A DNA stretch of 64,000 nucleotides from Ga0077527 sp038106575. Its GTDB lineage: Bacteria > Pseudomonadota > Gammaproteobacteria > Burkholderiales > SG8-41. Below the pieces are notes generated by a model. The model had not been told where the DNA came from, made no database searches, and saw nothing but the letters and a program-made list of their open reading frames with translations. Of this stretch, positions 46,511 to 55,609 are shown in pieces; within the stretch, counting starts at the first letter, position 1, and the number at the start of each line of letters is the position of its first letter. The position numbers and the translations under genes are program-made. Location of the stretch: positions 17,207-81,206 of the forward strand of contig JAYOED010000002.1 in assembly GCA_038106575.1 (NCBI GenBank), in the 5' to 3' direction.

Positions 46511-47137
46511 TCAATATTCCACGGGGATCGGATCAAGGCTGCGCCACAAATACCAGGTTGCCACCGAACGCCAAGGCGTCCACAGCCGGCTCAGCGTCGC
46601 GATGCAGCGCTGCGAAACCTTGCGTCCCTTGTTGTAATGCAGGCTCAATGCCCGCTGCAGTCCGAGATCGCCGAGCGGAAACACGTCGGGGCGGGTCAGG
46701 TAGAAAATCAGGAACATCTCCGCGGTCCAGCGTCCGATGCCCTTGACCTGTATCAAGTCCGTGATCAGTGATTCGTCATCCATGTCGTGCCAGCGACTGA
46801 CATCGATCATGCCTGATGCAAAACGTTGCGATAGGTCGCGCAGGTAGCTGCTTTTCTGGCCTGAGAGGCCGCAGCCGCGCAGTTGTTTCATGGACAGTCG
46901 CAGCACGCGTTTGGGCTTCACGTCGCCCACCGCCGCTGCGAATCGCTCCCACACGCTTTGAGCGGCCTTGACCGAAATCTGCTGGCCAACGATCGAGCGT
47001 GCGAGGGTCTGGAAGGCATCGCCGCGGCTGGCCAGCGTCAGCCCCCGGTGACGCGTGATCAGGCTGCCGAGCACGGGGTCGGCGGCAGACAATTCCCTGA
47101 TCGCCCTTTTCCAGTAGGTTGGTGTTTTGGAAGCCAT
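46511..47137 (-). CDS. DNA-3-methyladenine glycosylase II (AlkA-type HhH-GPD)
   Basis: About 208 residues. The helix-hairpin-helix is VKGIGRWTAEMF near residue 125 and the catalytic Asp lies in FPLGDLGLQRAL (about residue 148), the HhH-GPD arrangement. It excises alkylated bases in base-excision repair. It is shorter than E. coli AlkA because the N-terminal domain is absent, as in the Mag/AlkA-II group. The ATG at 47137 overlaps the stop of the DUF2062 gene (TGATG), which sets the start; the longer frame to 47311 is not needed. Confidence 0.93.
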   Translation of the reverse strand: MASKTPTYWKRAIRELSAADPVLGSLITRHRGLTLASRGDAFQTLARSIVGQQISVKAAQSVWERFAAAVGDVKPKRVLRLSMKQLRGCGLSGQKSSYLRDLSQRFASGMIDVSRWHDMDDESLITDLIQVKGIGRWTAEMFLIFYLTRPDVFPLGDLGLQRALSLHYNKGRKVSQRCIATLSRLWTPWRSVATWYLWRSLDPIPVEY

Positions 47138-47688
47138 CAGGCGCGAATCTTCTTTCTTTGGCGCCGACGCCAAGCAAGGCGCACCTGCGATCGCCATACG
47201 ATGTTGGACACGAGGTATCGGCGGACAGCAAGCGTGACGGCCAGCAACGGAAGGCCCACGGCCAGCGATTTGCCAAGCGCGAGCATCCATTCTAGCAGCG
47301 CAGGAATGCACTCGGGCCAGTCAAGTCCTTCCATGCTGAATGTCGCAGGCACCTGCTGTTGCGTATCGGTCATGGTAACCAGTACGCCGTAACGCCAGGC
47401 CAGGTAATCCAAGGGAACGATGGTCAACGGGTTGGTGCAGAGCGTGGTCGGCAGTGCGACCGGCAGATTGACACGGAAAACGATCGAGAGGATCACCGCA
47501 AAAATCGTCTGCAGCAGGCCCGGGACTAGGCCGGCGAACAATCTGGTCGCCACGCCCCCGGCTACCGAGCGCCAGCGCAGTTGCCGAAGATTGTGATGTC
47601 CCAGCCAGGGATTGCTCCAGGCAATCCAGCGGTTTTCGGTGATAGACCGGTGGGAGAGCAGGTATTTGCGGAACAGTTTTCGAGGCAT
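47137..47688 (-). CDS. DUF2062 domain membrane protein
   Basis: A 183-residue inner-membrane protein. The DUF2062 signature is present: an N-terminal SVAGGVATRLFAGLVPGLLQ, then NLPVALPTTLCTNPLTIVPLDYLAW near residues 84-108, and two or three hydrophobic segments. The function of the family is unknown. It is translationally coupled to the AlkA-type gene through TGATG. Start at the ATG at 47688. Confidence 0.85.
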   Translation of the reverse strand: MPRKLFRKYLLSHRSITENRWIAWSNPWLGHHNLRQLRWRSVAGGVATRLFAGLVPGLLQTIFAVILSIVFRVNLPVALPTTLCTNPLTIVPLDYLAWRYGVLVTMTDTQQQVPATFSMEGLDWPECIPALLEWMLALGKSLAVGLPLLAVTLAVRRYLVSNIVWRSQVRLAWRRRQRKKIRA

Positions 47689-48167
47689 GGATGAAGAAGT
47701 CAGCCGGCCGACAGTGAAACCTGTGCGGAAGCCTTAGTGACAGACCATGGTTCCGCATATTATCGCTTTCGCTGCCGTAGTCTGATGATTGCAGCAACAG
47801 CAGGCATTGCTGGGCCCTGAACGGGGGCTGGTGATGCTGCCCGTAGCAGCGCGGCGCCCGGGGATCAGGTGACGTTCTTTTCTGTTGAGGCGCGTTAATT
47901 AATAGCCGGGCGGCGGCGGATAGCGGTAGGCCGGCGGCGCGTAGCGTCTGCGCTCGGCGGTCCAAACCGGGACTGCGGTTTGTTGATGCTTATTACAGAG
48001 GGTTACATTCGGACCGATGGTATCGCCTCGTCTAAAAAAATAACAATAAAAACATATGGTTAAATTGGTTTTAGCTTCTGAGGTTAATGTGTTGCTGCCG
48101 CTGGACTGGAACATGCCTATACTCGGTACGACCAAGCCGGCCCCAAACTTTTCATGACCTCAATTTG
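47689..48167. other. Intergenic stretch without a supported gene
   Basis: About 480 bases between the DUF2062 gene and the zinc-ribbon gene. A minus-strand frame ends at 47899 with a Tyr/Pro-rich tail (YAPPAYRYPPPPGY), which could be the relic of an exported small protein. The preceding 50 residues do not look coding and there is no lipobox or signal peptide. Base composition drops to AT-rich at 48000-48070. I see no RNA gene or clear promoter. Confidence 0.5.
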
Positions 48168-48488
48168 ATGAATTACCACTGTCCGTGCTGCGAGAAAGAC
48201 CTGAAAACGCGCAAGCTAAGTCATGCGGTAATTGCGCGTGCCGAAATTGACTGTCTGCACTGCAAAAGTCGGTTGAGTTGCAACGTGCACCGCCTGGAAT
48301 TTCTGCTTGTGATGTTCAATTTTGTGGCGATTGCGGTGTTCATTGCTTCCGCCTACTGGCTGCAGAGCAGGGTACTGGCGGTTATTGCGTTCGGTGCGGC
48401 CATGCTCGGCGCGGTCATGCTGCCGGTGCTGGAGCGTATTTGGTTACGCGATTGGCCTCGCTTTGTGCCGGCGAAACCCAAGAAATAG
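48168..48488 (+). CDS. Zinc-ribbon protein with two membrane spans
   Basis: About 106 residues from the ATG at 48168. Two CxxC pairs (CPCC at 5-8, CLHC at 29-32) form a short zinc ribbon, followed by two hydrophobic spans (about residues 46-65 and 69-88) and a basic tail (RFVPAKPKK). The function is not known. It stands alone with about 290 bases before scpA, which contain only AT-rich sequence and a G7 tract near 48660 and show nothing I can assign. Confidence 0.7.
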   Translation: MNYHCPCCEKDLKTRKLSHAVIARAEIDCLHCKSRLSCNVHRLEFLLVMFNFVAIAVFIASAYWLQSRVLAVIAFGAAMLGAVMLPVLERIWLRDWPRFVPAKPKK

Positions 48489-48777
48489 GATTTCGAAGCC
48501 TGGTAAGGCCCGGGGTAGGATCAACTCGATGGTAGAGCCTTTCGAGGTTATCTGTCCGATATTTATGATCCTTTGTATCGATCGCTATGGTCATCCGCGC
48601 GTAATTTGCAATCGCGTCAATAGCTTAGTCCCGGTGCAATAGCAACTGTTTGTAGACGTTGGGGGGGCGGGCACAAATATCGGTAAAATACCAGGATGCG
48701 GCACCTAAAAATCCAAAAAAAATGCTTGCGGACATCAATCGGTTGTCCGTTGCAACACCTCCCGCCGGTTCTTATCC

Positions 48778-49593
48778 ATGACTGACCCTGCAATTCCGGC
48801 TGCTAAAGAAAACGTTTCAGTGGCCAAGGTCTATGGCCAGCCCCTCTTGGAGCTGCCGCAGGACCTCTATATACCGCCCGATGCGCTGGAAGTTTTCCTC
48901 GAGCAGTTCGAGGGGCCACTCGACCTGCTGCTCTACCTGATCCGCAAGGAGAACATCAGCGTCCTCGACATTCCGATGGCCAAGCTGACCGAGCAGTATC
49001 TCGAGTACGTCGAACTGATGCGCACGCAACAACTGGAACTGGCGGCGGAATACCTGTTGATGGCGGCCATGATGATTGAGATCAAGTCGCGGATGCTGCT
49101 GCCGCGTCCGGCTGCCAATAATCTTGAGGAGGATCCCCGCGCGGAGCTGGTGCGCAGGTTGATGGAATACGAACAGATAAAGCTGGCGGCGCAAAGCCTG
49201 AACGAAATACCGCAGTCCGGCCGCGATTTTTCGGTGGTGCAGGTGCTGTTTGACCGCGAGGCGGCACTGCGCTTACCGGATGTCAACATCGAAGACCTGA
49301 AGATGGCATGGCTGGGCCTGTTGCATCGTGCTGCGGTCAACCGCCATCACAAGATCACCCGTGAACAGCTGTCGGTGCGTTCGCACATGACCCGTATCAT
49401 GCGTATCCTGCAAACCGAGGGTTACGTTGAATTTTCGCGGCTGTTCGCCCCGGAGGAGGGGGTGCAGGTACTGGTGGTGTCGTTCCTCGCCATACTGGAA
49501 CTGGCAAAGGAAGTGCTGATCGAAATCAGCCAGGAACAGGCGTATATGCCAATATACGTCAAACTCAGAGGCGGCCCCGCGGCTGCCGCGTAA
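48778..49593 (+). CDS. scpA: Segregation and condensation protein A
   Basis: A 271-residue kleisin subunit of the SMC-ScpAB condensin. It opens with the kleisin N-domain (VFLEQFEGPLDLLLYLIRKE, residues about 37-56), has a central helical linker (EYLLMAAMMIEIKSRMLLP) and a winged-helix C-domain. It forms the ring with an SMC protein and ScpB to organise the chromosome. Start at the ATG at 48778; the stop overlaps the scpB start by one base (TAATG). Confidence 0.94.
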   Translation: MTDPAIPAAKENVSVAKVYGQPLLELPQDLYIPPDALEVFLEQFEGPLDLLLYLIRKENISVLDIPMAKLTEQYLEYVELMRTQQLELAAEYLLMAAMMIEIKSRMLLPRPAANNLEEDPRAELVRRLMEYEQIKLAAQSLNEIPQSGRDFSVVQVLFDREAALRLPDVNIEDLKMAWLGLLHRAAVNRHHKITREQLSVRSHMTRIMRILQTEGYVEFSRLFAPEEGVQVLVVSFLAILELAKEVLIEISQEQAYMPIYVKLRGGPAAAA

Positions 49594-50348
49594 TGAAAGT
49601 CATGGCAAAAAAAGCAGAAAATACCGAAGCTGGATCAATAGATCTCGCGCACATTAAATATGTGCTAGAAACCGCGTTGCTGGTAAGCCAGGAACCGATG
49701 TCGCTGGTATCGATGAAAAGACTGTTCGACGAAAAAATCGACAACGACACGCTGCGCAAGTTGCTCGACGACATGAAAGGCGATTGGGATGGTCGCGGTA
49801 TTGAGCTGATCAGCGTGGCCACCGGCTGGCGCTTTCGCGCGCGTCCGGAAACCCAGAAATTCCTGGACCGACTGGATCCGCAAAAGCCGCCCAAGTATTC
49901 CCGCGCGGTTCTCGAAACGCTGGCAATTATTGTTTATAAGCAACCTGTAACTCGTGGTGATATCGAGGAAATCCGCGGCGTAACGGTGTCCCCGGGCATC
50001 CTCAAGGCGCTGGAAGCACGGGGCTGGATCGATGTCATCGGCCATCGCGAAGTGCCGGGCCGCCCCGAAATTTTTGCGACTACCAAGTCGTTTCTGGACG
50101 ATCTCAACCTGCGTTCTCTGGAGGAACTGCCGCCGCTAACCGAGCTCAGTGCACTGGTGGAGCAGGTCCCGGGCGCGGAACTTGATCTTGAGACTGCACT
50201 GGCGGGAGAACCTACTACCATGGCCGAAGGGCTGATGGAATCGGAAGAAGATTCCGCTGAAGCTCCGGAGCAGTCTGCAGATGCGCCTGATGCGCCTGCG
50301 GATGTTGCTCCCGGCGAGGGAATGCCGGTCCAGGCGCAGTTGCACTAA
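49593..50348 (+). CDS. scpB: Segregation and condensation protein B
   Basis: A 251-residue condensin accessory protein made of two winged-helix domains: residues about 15-85 (HIKYVLETALLVSQEPMSL) and 90-170 (SRAVLETLAIIVYKQPVTRGDIEEIRGV). The C-terminal 70 residues are acidic and Ala/Pro-rich and probably disordered. It is coupled to scpA by TAATG. It binds the ScpA linker in the SMC complex. The pair is complete. Confidence 0.95.
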   Translation: MKVMAKKAENTEAGSIDLAHIKYVLETALLVSQEPMSLVSMKRLFDEKIDNDTLRKLLDDMKGDWDGRGIELISVATGWRFRARPETQKFLDRLDPQKPPKYSRAVLETLAIIVYKQPVTRGDIEEIRGVTVSPGILKALEARGWIDVIGHREVPGRPEIFATTKSFLDDLNLRSLEELPPLTELSALVEQVPGAELDLETALAGEPTTMAEGLMESEEDSAEAPEQSADAPDAPADVAPGEGMPVQAQLH

Positions 50349-50373
50349 TTGGTCGTTTACCGGTCGTGCAGAG

Positions 50374-50625
50374 CTAGGCAGTCAGCTTGCGGTAGATGTC
50401 CACAACTTTCAGCGGCAACCGCTTCACAACATCCACCAGCATCTAGTGCACCGGTCCGTAAAGACGCTGCTAATAGTCGCGCGCCTCGTGGTGGATTGTG
50501 ATGCAGAAAGCTTTCACGTCCGAGCGGTGTGCTTTGATCAGCGCCTGCCACGTGTTCTCGATGCCGTACTCGCCGTGCTTACCGTCGGACTGCAGGGGCA
50601 ACGCAGTGCTGACCAGGAGCGACAC
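50374..50625 (-). pseudogene. Degenerate C-terminal fragment of a NorD/CbbO-type VWA protein
   Basis: In one minus-strand frame of 84 codons the translation reads like the end of the von Willebrand A domain of NorD or CbbO: LQSDGKHGEYGIENTWQAL, ITIHHEARDY, QRLYGPVH, then MLVDVVKRLPLKVVDIYRKLT. Two in-frame stops interrupt it (TAG after ARDY and TAG after GPVH), and everything upstream of the VWA end is absent. NorD assists nitric-oxide reductase; CbbO is linked to RuBisCO activation. So the lineage once had one of these genes here. It lies between scpB and the phosphodiesterase. The family call rests on my recognition of these segments. Confidence 0.65.
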
Positions 50626-50678
50626 TTAGTTGGCACTAAAGTTTTGTAAATAATTTTTAAAACAATATTTTGTACAAT

Positions 50679-51194
50679 TCAGATCGCAGGGACCTGGCGG
50701 ATCTCGAAGGTCATGGTCTTCAGGTCGCCGAAGACATAGGTTGGCGGTGCGCTGACGCCGGCGACGGTTCCGGGATCGATCCGTAGCGTTTCGCTGCCCT
50801 TGATGTTTCGGATGCTTTCGATGACGGCGCGGTGTTCGTGCCCGTTACAGACCAGATCGTAGTCTCCGGTCAACGCCATGGCCTTGGCGTAGTGCGGGTA
50901 ATGCACCAGGAATATCCGCCGTTCAGCCATTTCCAACGAGCCATCCTGACCGTAATACTGTAGCCGGTTTTTGGGTTGCTGAGCCCAATTAGACAAGTAA
51001 AACAAATCGCCTGTGTTGTTTCCGTGAATCAGATGTACGGGCAATTCATATTTGGTGATGACGTGCAGCGTCGAAGGCGCGATCAGATCGCCGCAGTGAA
51101 GCACTGCCTGTGCTCCCATATCTTTAGCCTCTGCGACCGCTGCGGCAAGCGGTTCCCGGTGGTCGTGGCTGTCGGAAAGAATACAGATTTTCAA
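50679..51194 (-). CDS. YfcE-type metallophosphoesterase
   Basis: A 171-residue calcineurin-like phosphodiesterase. Metal-site motifs: SDSHDH (residues 7-12), LHCGDL (about 34-39), HGNN (about 58-61), GHEHR (about 107-111). It hydrolyses phosphodiesters in the cytoplasm; the natural substrate of this family is uncertain. Length and motif spacing are normal for YfcE/MJ0936. It is divergent from aprM, with about 125 bases between the starts that should hold promoters for both. Confidence 0.9.
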   Translation of the reverse strand: MKICILSDSHDHREPLAAAVAEAKDMGAQAVLHCGDLIAPSTLHVITKYELPVHLIHGNNTGDLFYLSNWAQQPKNRLQYYGQDGSLEMAERRIFLVHYPHYAKAMALTGDYDLVCNGHEHRAVIESIRNIKGSETLRIDPGTVAGVSAPPTYVFGDLKTMTFEIRQVPAI

Positions 51195-51320
51195 GGTTTA
51201 CCTCGACATATTATTGTATCCGATGGTACGCCAAGTTTTTTCTATGACCGTATAACCTTTTTTTTTCTTTTGCCATCCCCTTTGTGTCGTTTAAAATCTG
51301 CGGAATTAATAGGGGGAGTC

Positions 51321-52160
51321 ATGATTCTTACCAGCAATCCGTTTGCTGCGCTCTCGGCGCTCATACCCCAGGCCTTCATGCCGACTTTTCTGATCCTCAT
51401 GATAGTCCTGGTTATTGCCGGAACGCTGTTTGATGTAATTCACAAGGGCAGTGCCCGGTATTTTTTCGATAACTGGCGCAACTCGAAAAGCAGGGGAAGG
51501 CCGGTTAAAGGCGGAGAGTTGATTTCAATTGCTGTTAAAACCGGGGTGGTGGACGTAATGACTTCCGGCGAATTCTGCAACCCGCGCCGGCGGATCGCCC
51601 ATTTGCTGACCATGTATGGATTCATCCTTTATGTGGTGAGCACGGCAATCATGGTGTTCTGCTATCCAACGCCTGCAGTACCGACCCCGTCCATATGGCC
51701 GACCCTGTGGTGGATCGGCGGCCTGATGGTCTGCCTCGGTGGTTACTGGTTTTGGTTCTTCATCCGCGTCGATGTGGCCGCCGAAGGCAGTTCACCTTTG
51801 CGCGTGATGCATGCCGATCTGTTCATCCTGTCACTGCTAGCCAGCGTGACACTGGGTTTGATCTGGGCTTTCCTGCAGGTCAAGGGCGGGGCGGGAGCAA
51901 GCGCGTTTTTCGGCCTTTACATCATCGCGACGACGGTACTGTTCGGTTCAGTGCCCTGGTCCAAGTTCGCGCATATGTTCTTCAAGCCCGCCGCGGCCTT
52001 CGAGAAAAGACTGTCCGAGGCCAACGGCACGGTACAGAATCTGCCAACGCTTGATCGTGACGACCCAGAACAGCAGCAAAGACATTCGATGGAGTTGCTG
52101 AAAGACGCTCCGATGGACATGGGCCTCGGCATCAAGCGCGAAGCACCCCGCCACTATTAG
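51321..52160 (+). CDS. aprM: APS reductase membrane anchor AprM
   Basis: A 279-residue membrane protein with about five spans, starting at the ATG at 51321 after GGGGGAG. Basic and aromatic residues (RYFFDNWRNSKSRG) follow the first span, and conserved His residues appear in IAHLLTMYG and KFAHMFF, which may carry haem or quinone-site functions. It sits directly before aprB and aprA, the aprM-aprB-aprA order known in sulfur-oxidising betaproteobacteria, where AprM is thought to link APS reductase to the quinone pool in place of QmoABC. The longer frame from 50976 is not used because it overlaps the divergent gene. Confidence 0.88.
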   Translation: MILTSNPFAALSALIPQAFMPTFLILMIVLVIAGTLFDVIHKGSARYFFDNWRNSKSRGRPVKGGELISIAVKTGVVDVMTSGEFCNPRRRIAHLLTMYGFILYVVSTAIMVFCYPTPAVPTPSIWPTLWWIGGLMVCLGGYWFWFFIRVDVAAEGSSPLRVMHADLFILSLLASVTLGLIWAFLQVKGGAGASAFFGLYIIATTVLFGSVPWSKFAHMFFKPAAAFEKRLSEANGTVQNLPTLDRDDPEQQQRHSMELLKDAPMDMGLGIKREAPRHY

Positions 52161-52201
52161 AAGAAACACCAATCTATAGGAATATATAAAGGAGCCTACG
52201 A

Positions 52202-52681
52202 ATGCCTACCTTCGTCTATATGACAAGGTGCGACGGTTGTGGTCACTGCGTCGACATCTGCCCGTCCGACATCATGCACATCGACAAGACTTACCGTCGT
52301 GCTTACAACATCGAGCCGAACATGTGCTGGGAGTGCTACTCCTGCGTGAAGGCCTGCCCGCAGCACGCGATCGATGTGCGCGGCTATGCTGATTTTGCGC
52401 CGCTCGGTCACAGCGTACGCGTCGATCGGGACGAACAGAAGGGCACCATTGCCTGGCGGATCAAGTTCCGCAACGGTACTGAAAAGAATTTCCTGTCGCC
52501 CATTACCACCAAGCCTTGGGGTGCGGCAATTCCCAAGCTCTCCCAAGTTCCCGGGCCCACCAAGGAAATGCGTGACAGCGAACTGCTCTTCAACGAACCG
52601 AAATGGATTCGAATGGATGATGGTGGTCTGCACACGTTGAAGTCCAACGGTCTAAAGATGAAGAAAGGCGTGTATTACTAA
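52202..52681 (+). CDS. aprB: Adenylylsulfate reductase, beta subunit
   Basis: A 159-residue iron-sulfur subunit. Two ferredoxin-type [4Fe-4S] motifs: CDGCGHCVDICP (residues 10-21) and CWECYSCVKACP (residues 42-53), then the AprB C-terminal extension that wraps around AprA. It transfers electrons between the AprA FAD and the membrane partner. The ATG is 9 bases after AAGGAG. The stop overlaps the aprA start (TAATG). Confidence 0.96.
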   Translation: MPTFVYMTRCDGCGHCVDICPSDIMHIDKTYRRAYNIEPNMCWECYSCVKACPQHAIDVRGYADFAPLGHSVRVDRDEQKGTIAWRIKFRNGTEKNFLSPITTKPWGAAIPKLSQVPGPTKEMRDSELLFNEPKWIRMDDGGLHTLKSNGLKMKKGVYY

Positions 52682-54549
52682 TGGCTTACCAAACAATCGT
52701 AGAAGACGGCATCGACATCCTGGTTGTCGGTGCAGGTTTGGGCGGCACTGGTGCCGCATGGGAGGCCCGGTTCTGGGGGCAGGACAAGAAGATTGTCATT
52801 GCCGAGAAGGCAAATATTGACCGCTCGGGCGCGGTAGCGCAGGGCCTCTACGCCATCAACTGTTACATGGGTACCCGCTGGGGCGAGAACAAGCCGGAGG
52901 ACCACGTCCGCTATGCCCGTATCGACCTGATGGGGATGGTGCGCGAAGACCTGCTGTTCGACATGGCGCGCCACGTGGATTCCACGGTGCACCAGTTCGA
53001 GGAGTGGGGACTGCCGATCATGAAGGATCCGAAAACGGGACGCTACCTTCGCGAAGGGCGCTGGCAGATCATGATCCACGGCGAATCCTACAAGCCCATC
53101 GTCGCCGAGGCTGCGAAGAAATCCGCGGACAAGGTGTTCAATCGCATCTGCGTGACCCACCTGCTGATGGATGAGAGTAAGGAAAACCGGATTGCCGGCG
53201 CTGTGGGCTTCAATGTCCGCACCGGGAATTACCATGTTTTCAAATCGAAGACAGTGATCTGCGGTGCGGGTGGCGCGTCCAATATTTTCAAGCCGCGTTC
53301 GGTGGGCGAGGGTTCCGGCCGCACCTGGTATGCACCCTGGTCGTCCGCCTCGGCTTACGGCTTGATGATCAATGCTGGCGCCAAGATGACGCAGATGGAA
53401 AACCGCATCGTGTTGGCTCGTTTCAAGGACGGCTACGGTCCGGTTGGCGCCTACTTCCTGCATCTTAAGACCTACACGCAGAACTGTCTGGGCGAAGAGT
53501 ACGAATCCAAATGGTTCCCGGCGCTGCAGGAGATGGTCGGCAAGGAGTATCTGGATCCCGAGGCCTCGCATCTGACGCATCGCCCGATTCCGACCTGTCT
53601 GCGCAATCACTGCATCATCAGCGAAGTGAATGCCGGACGCGGTCCGATACACATGGTGACCATGAAAGCCTTCCAGGATCCGCATCTGGAGGAGGTGGGC
53701 TGGGAAAACTTCCTGGGCATGACGGTTGGTCAGGCTGTTCTTTGGGCCGCCACCGACGTCGATCCCAAGAACGAAAACCCGGAACTCACCACGTCCGAGC
53801 CTTACGTGATGGGTTCCCACGCGACTGGTTCAGGTGCCTGGTGTTCGGGTCCGGAAGACGTTTCGCCGCCCGAGTATTTCTGGGGCTACAACCGCATGAC
53901 GACCATCGAAGGCCTGTTCGGTGCCGGTGACGCCGTTGGCGGCACGCCTCACGCGTTCTCGTCCGGTTCGTTCACTGAAGGCCGTCTTGCCGCCAAAGCT
54001 GCCTGCAAATACATCGATGACGGCAAGGCCGAAGGCATTGTGGTTTCCGATTTGCAGATCGAAGGCCGCAAGCGGGAGATTTACAAACCGCTCGAACATT
54101 ACCGGATTTACCGCAATGCGATTGTGGCCGGTGACGTCAACCCGCATTACATCAATCCCAAGCAGGGTCTGGATCGCCTGCAGAAGCTGATGGATGAGTA
54201 TTGCGGCGGTGTGACCGTCAATTACATGACCAACGAGAAACTCTTGAACATCGGTCTCAAGAAGCTCGCTATCATGGAGGAAGACCTCGAGAATCTCGCA
54301 GCCAAGGACATCCATGAATTGCTGCGTGCTTGGGAGTTGAAGCACCGGCATCGTGCGGCAGAGTGCGTGACTCAGCATACGCTGTTTCGCAAGGAAACAC
54401 GCTGGCCTGGGTATTACTACCGGGGTGACGCCATGAAGGTGGACGATGCCAACTGGCATGTGCTGACGGTGTCCCGTCGAGATCCTAGCTCCGGTGAATA
54501 CACCATGGAAAAAGCGCCGTGCTACCACCTGGTTGGAGAGAACGAGTAG
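52681..54549 (+). CDS. aprA: Adenylylsulfate reductase, alpha subunit
   Basis: A 622-residue flavoprotein of the fumarate-reductase/succinate-dehydrogenase fold. The FAD motif VVGAGLGGTGAAWEA starts near residue 16, AEKANIDRSGAVAQGLYAINC follows, and the substrate region HGESYKPIVAEAA and NRMTTIEGLFGAGDAVGGT are as in AprA. It reduces APS to sulfite and AMP, or oxidises sulfite in the reverse direction in sulfur oxidisers. With no dsr or qmo gene in view, and with AprM, the oxidative direction is more likely. It is translationally coupled to aprB. Confidence 0.96.
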   Translation: MAYQTIVEDGIDILVVGAGLGGTGAAWEARFWGQDKKIVIAEKANIDRSGAVAQGLYAINCYMGTRWGENKPEDHVRYARIDLMGMVREDLLFDMARHVDSTVHQFEEWGLPIMKDPKTGRYLREGRWQIMIHGESYKPIVAEAAKKSADKVFNRICVTHLLMDESKENRIAGAVGFNVRTGNYHVFKSKTVICGAGGASNIFKPRSVGEGSGRTWYAPWSSASAYGLMINAGAKMTQMENRIVLARFKDGYGPVGAYFLHLKTYTQNCLGEEYESKWFPALQEMVGKEYLDPEASHLTHRPIPTCLRNHCIISEVNAGRGPIHMVTMKAFQDPHLEEVGWENFLGMTVGQAVLWAATDVDPKNENPELTTSEPYVMGSHATGSGAWCSGPEDVSPPEYFWGYNRMTTIEGLFGAGDAVGGTPHAFSSGSFTEGRLAAKAACKYIDDGKAEGIVVSDLQIEGRKREIYKPLEHYRIYRNAIVAGDVNPHYINPKQGLDRLQKLMDEYCGGVTVNYMTNEKLLNIGLKKLAIMEEDLENLAAKDIHELLRAWELKHRHRAAECVTQHTLFRKETRWPGYYYRGDAMKVDDANWHVLTVSRRDPSSGEYTMEKAPCYHLVGENE

Positions 54550-54591
54550 AGCCTGATTCTGGCTGAGGGCTTTGGTGAGCCTCTGCCTGTC

Positions 54592-55014
54592 ATGGAAAGT
54601 ACAGCTATGTCTTCTATTGTCAGCCCTGTTAAGCCAACGTTCTCTGCCAGTCCGGACTCCAGCATGAATATAATCGAAAAACCGGACGACGAAATTCTGG
54701 CTATGGCTAATCCTCTGTGGCGCGACCTTGTCAGGTATTCTAATGATGGCAAGTATGCGGAATTCGTCAGACATTTCTCGAGCGACTTCTCCCGGGCCAT
54801 GAACCATGTCGAGGCTGGCCACCAATTCGCAAAAAGTGAACTGGCGAGAAACCTGTCCGAAGATTTTGATTCCCTGGGCATAATCCGCAGGGGCGAGCAT
54901 GTGACGGTTCTGTACCGGCAGCGCAGCACGAAGAGGCAGGGTGAATGGCTGGGCAGGCTCGTGCTTGGTTACGAGAACGACAAAGTCAAAATTTTTGGCG
55001 CATCGATATTCTGA
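54592..55014 (+). CDS. Conserved small protein in the apr cluster, unknown function
   Basis: A 140-residue protein (possible alternative ATG at 54607). No signal peptide or membrane span. The pattern of helices followed by beta strands (GEHVTVLYRQRS, GRLVLGYENDKVKIFGA) suggests an NTF2/SnoaL-like alpha+beta barrel; this is a guess from pattern, not a family match. It lies 42 bases after aprA and 20 bases before the FKBP-type gene, so it is part of the transcript and may help APS reductase assembly or activity. Confidence 0.65.
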   Translation: MESTAMSSIVSPVKPTFSASPDSSMNIIEKPDDEILAMANPLWRDLVRYSNDGKYAEFVRHFSSDFSRAMNHVEAGHQFAKSELARNLSEDFDSLGIIRRGEHVTVLYRQRSTKRQGEWLGRLVLGYENDKVKIFGASIF

Positions 55015-55034
55015 GCGGTCTGTCCGGATTCGGC

Positions 55035-55544
55035 ATGAGTGCAACCATACGGAACGGTAAGTTTGTCGAATTGACTTACCGTGTGACGGACGTGAAGTCG
55101 GGTCATGTGCTGACAGGAATCGAATTTCCGCTGGGGTATGTGCATGGTCACAACGAAATCCTGGCACCTTCGGTGCATATGGCGCTGGAAGGAAAGTCAG
55201 CTGGTGAGGTGATCGAGGTGCCGCTGGACGGTAACCAGATTTTCGGTGCGCGGGACGAGTCGCTGGTATTTACAGACCGCATCGAAAATGTGCCGGAGGA
55301 GTATCGCCAGGTCGGCACCTCCATACTCATGGAAAATGACCGGGGGCAGACCCGCAGTTTTATCGTGACGCAAGTGGACGACAACACTCTGACGGTCGAC
55401 GGCAACAATCCGTTGTGCGGCAGGGAAGTTGTTTTCAGGCTGGAAATACTGTCAGTGCGCGACGCAACAGATGAGGAGGCAACAGCGGGCGGTGTGGCCG
55501 TTGCGGGTGCGGATATTAATCCCTCACTTCTGAGACCGGTTTGA
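55035..55544 (+). CDS. SlyD-like FKBP-type peptidyl-prolyl isomerase
   Basis: About 169 residues from the ATG at 55035. The FKBP fold is interrupted by an insert-in-flap region, as in SlyD: VELTYRVTDVKSGHVLTG, PLGYVHGHNEILAPSVHMALEGKSAGEVIEV, then MENDRGQTRSFIVTQVDDNTLTVDGNNPLCGREVVFRLEILSVRDA (given in pieces; residues about 8-138). Unlike SlyD it lacks the His-rich metal tail. Its location in the apr cluster suggests a chaperone for APS reductase folding or cofactor insertion, which is inference. Confidence 0.85.
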   Translation: MSATIRNGKFVELTYRVTDVKSGHVLTGIEFPLGYVHGHNEILAPSVHMALEGKSAGEVIEVPLDGNQIFGARDESLVFTDRIENVPEEYRQVGTSILMENDRGQTRSFIVTQVDDNTLTVDGNNPLCGREVVFRLEILSVRDATDEEATAGGVAVAGADINPSLLRPV

Positions 55545-55609
55545 ATGAAAGTGTAGAATCAGGTTTTGATTTATTGTGTAGTTCAAAAATTAATGCAAAA
55601 AGGTGACTT

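Noticed and set aside
47899..48135. 78-codon minus-strand frame ending YAPPAYRYPPPPGY
   Set aside because: Only the last 20 codons look like protein; the rest is AT-rich intergenic sequence without a ribosome-binding site or signal peptide.
52678..55167. Long minus-strand frames (380 and 445 codons) opposite aprA
   Set aside because: Antisense shadows. AprA is confirmed by FAD and substrate motifs and by coupling to aprB.
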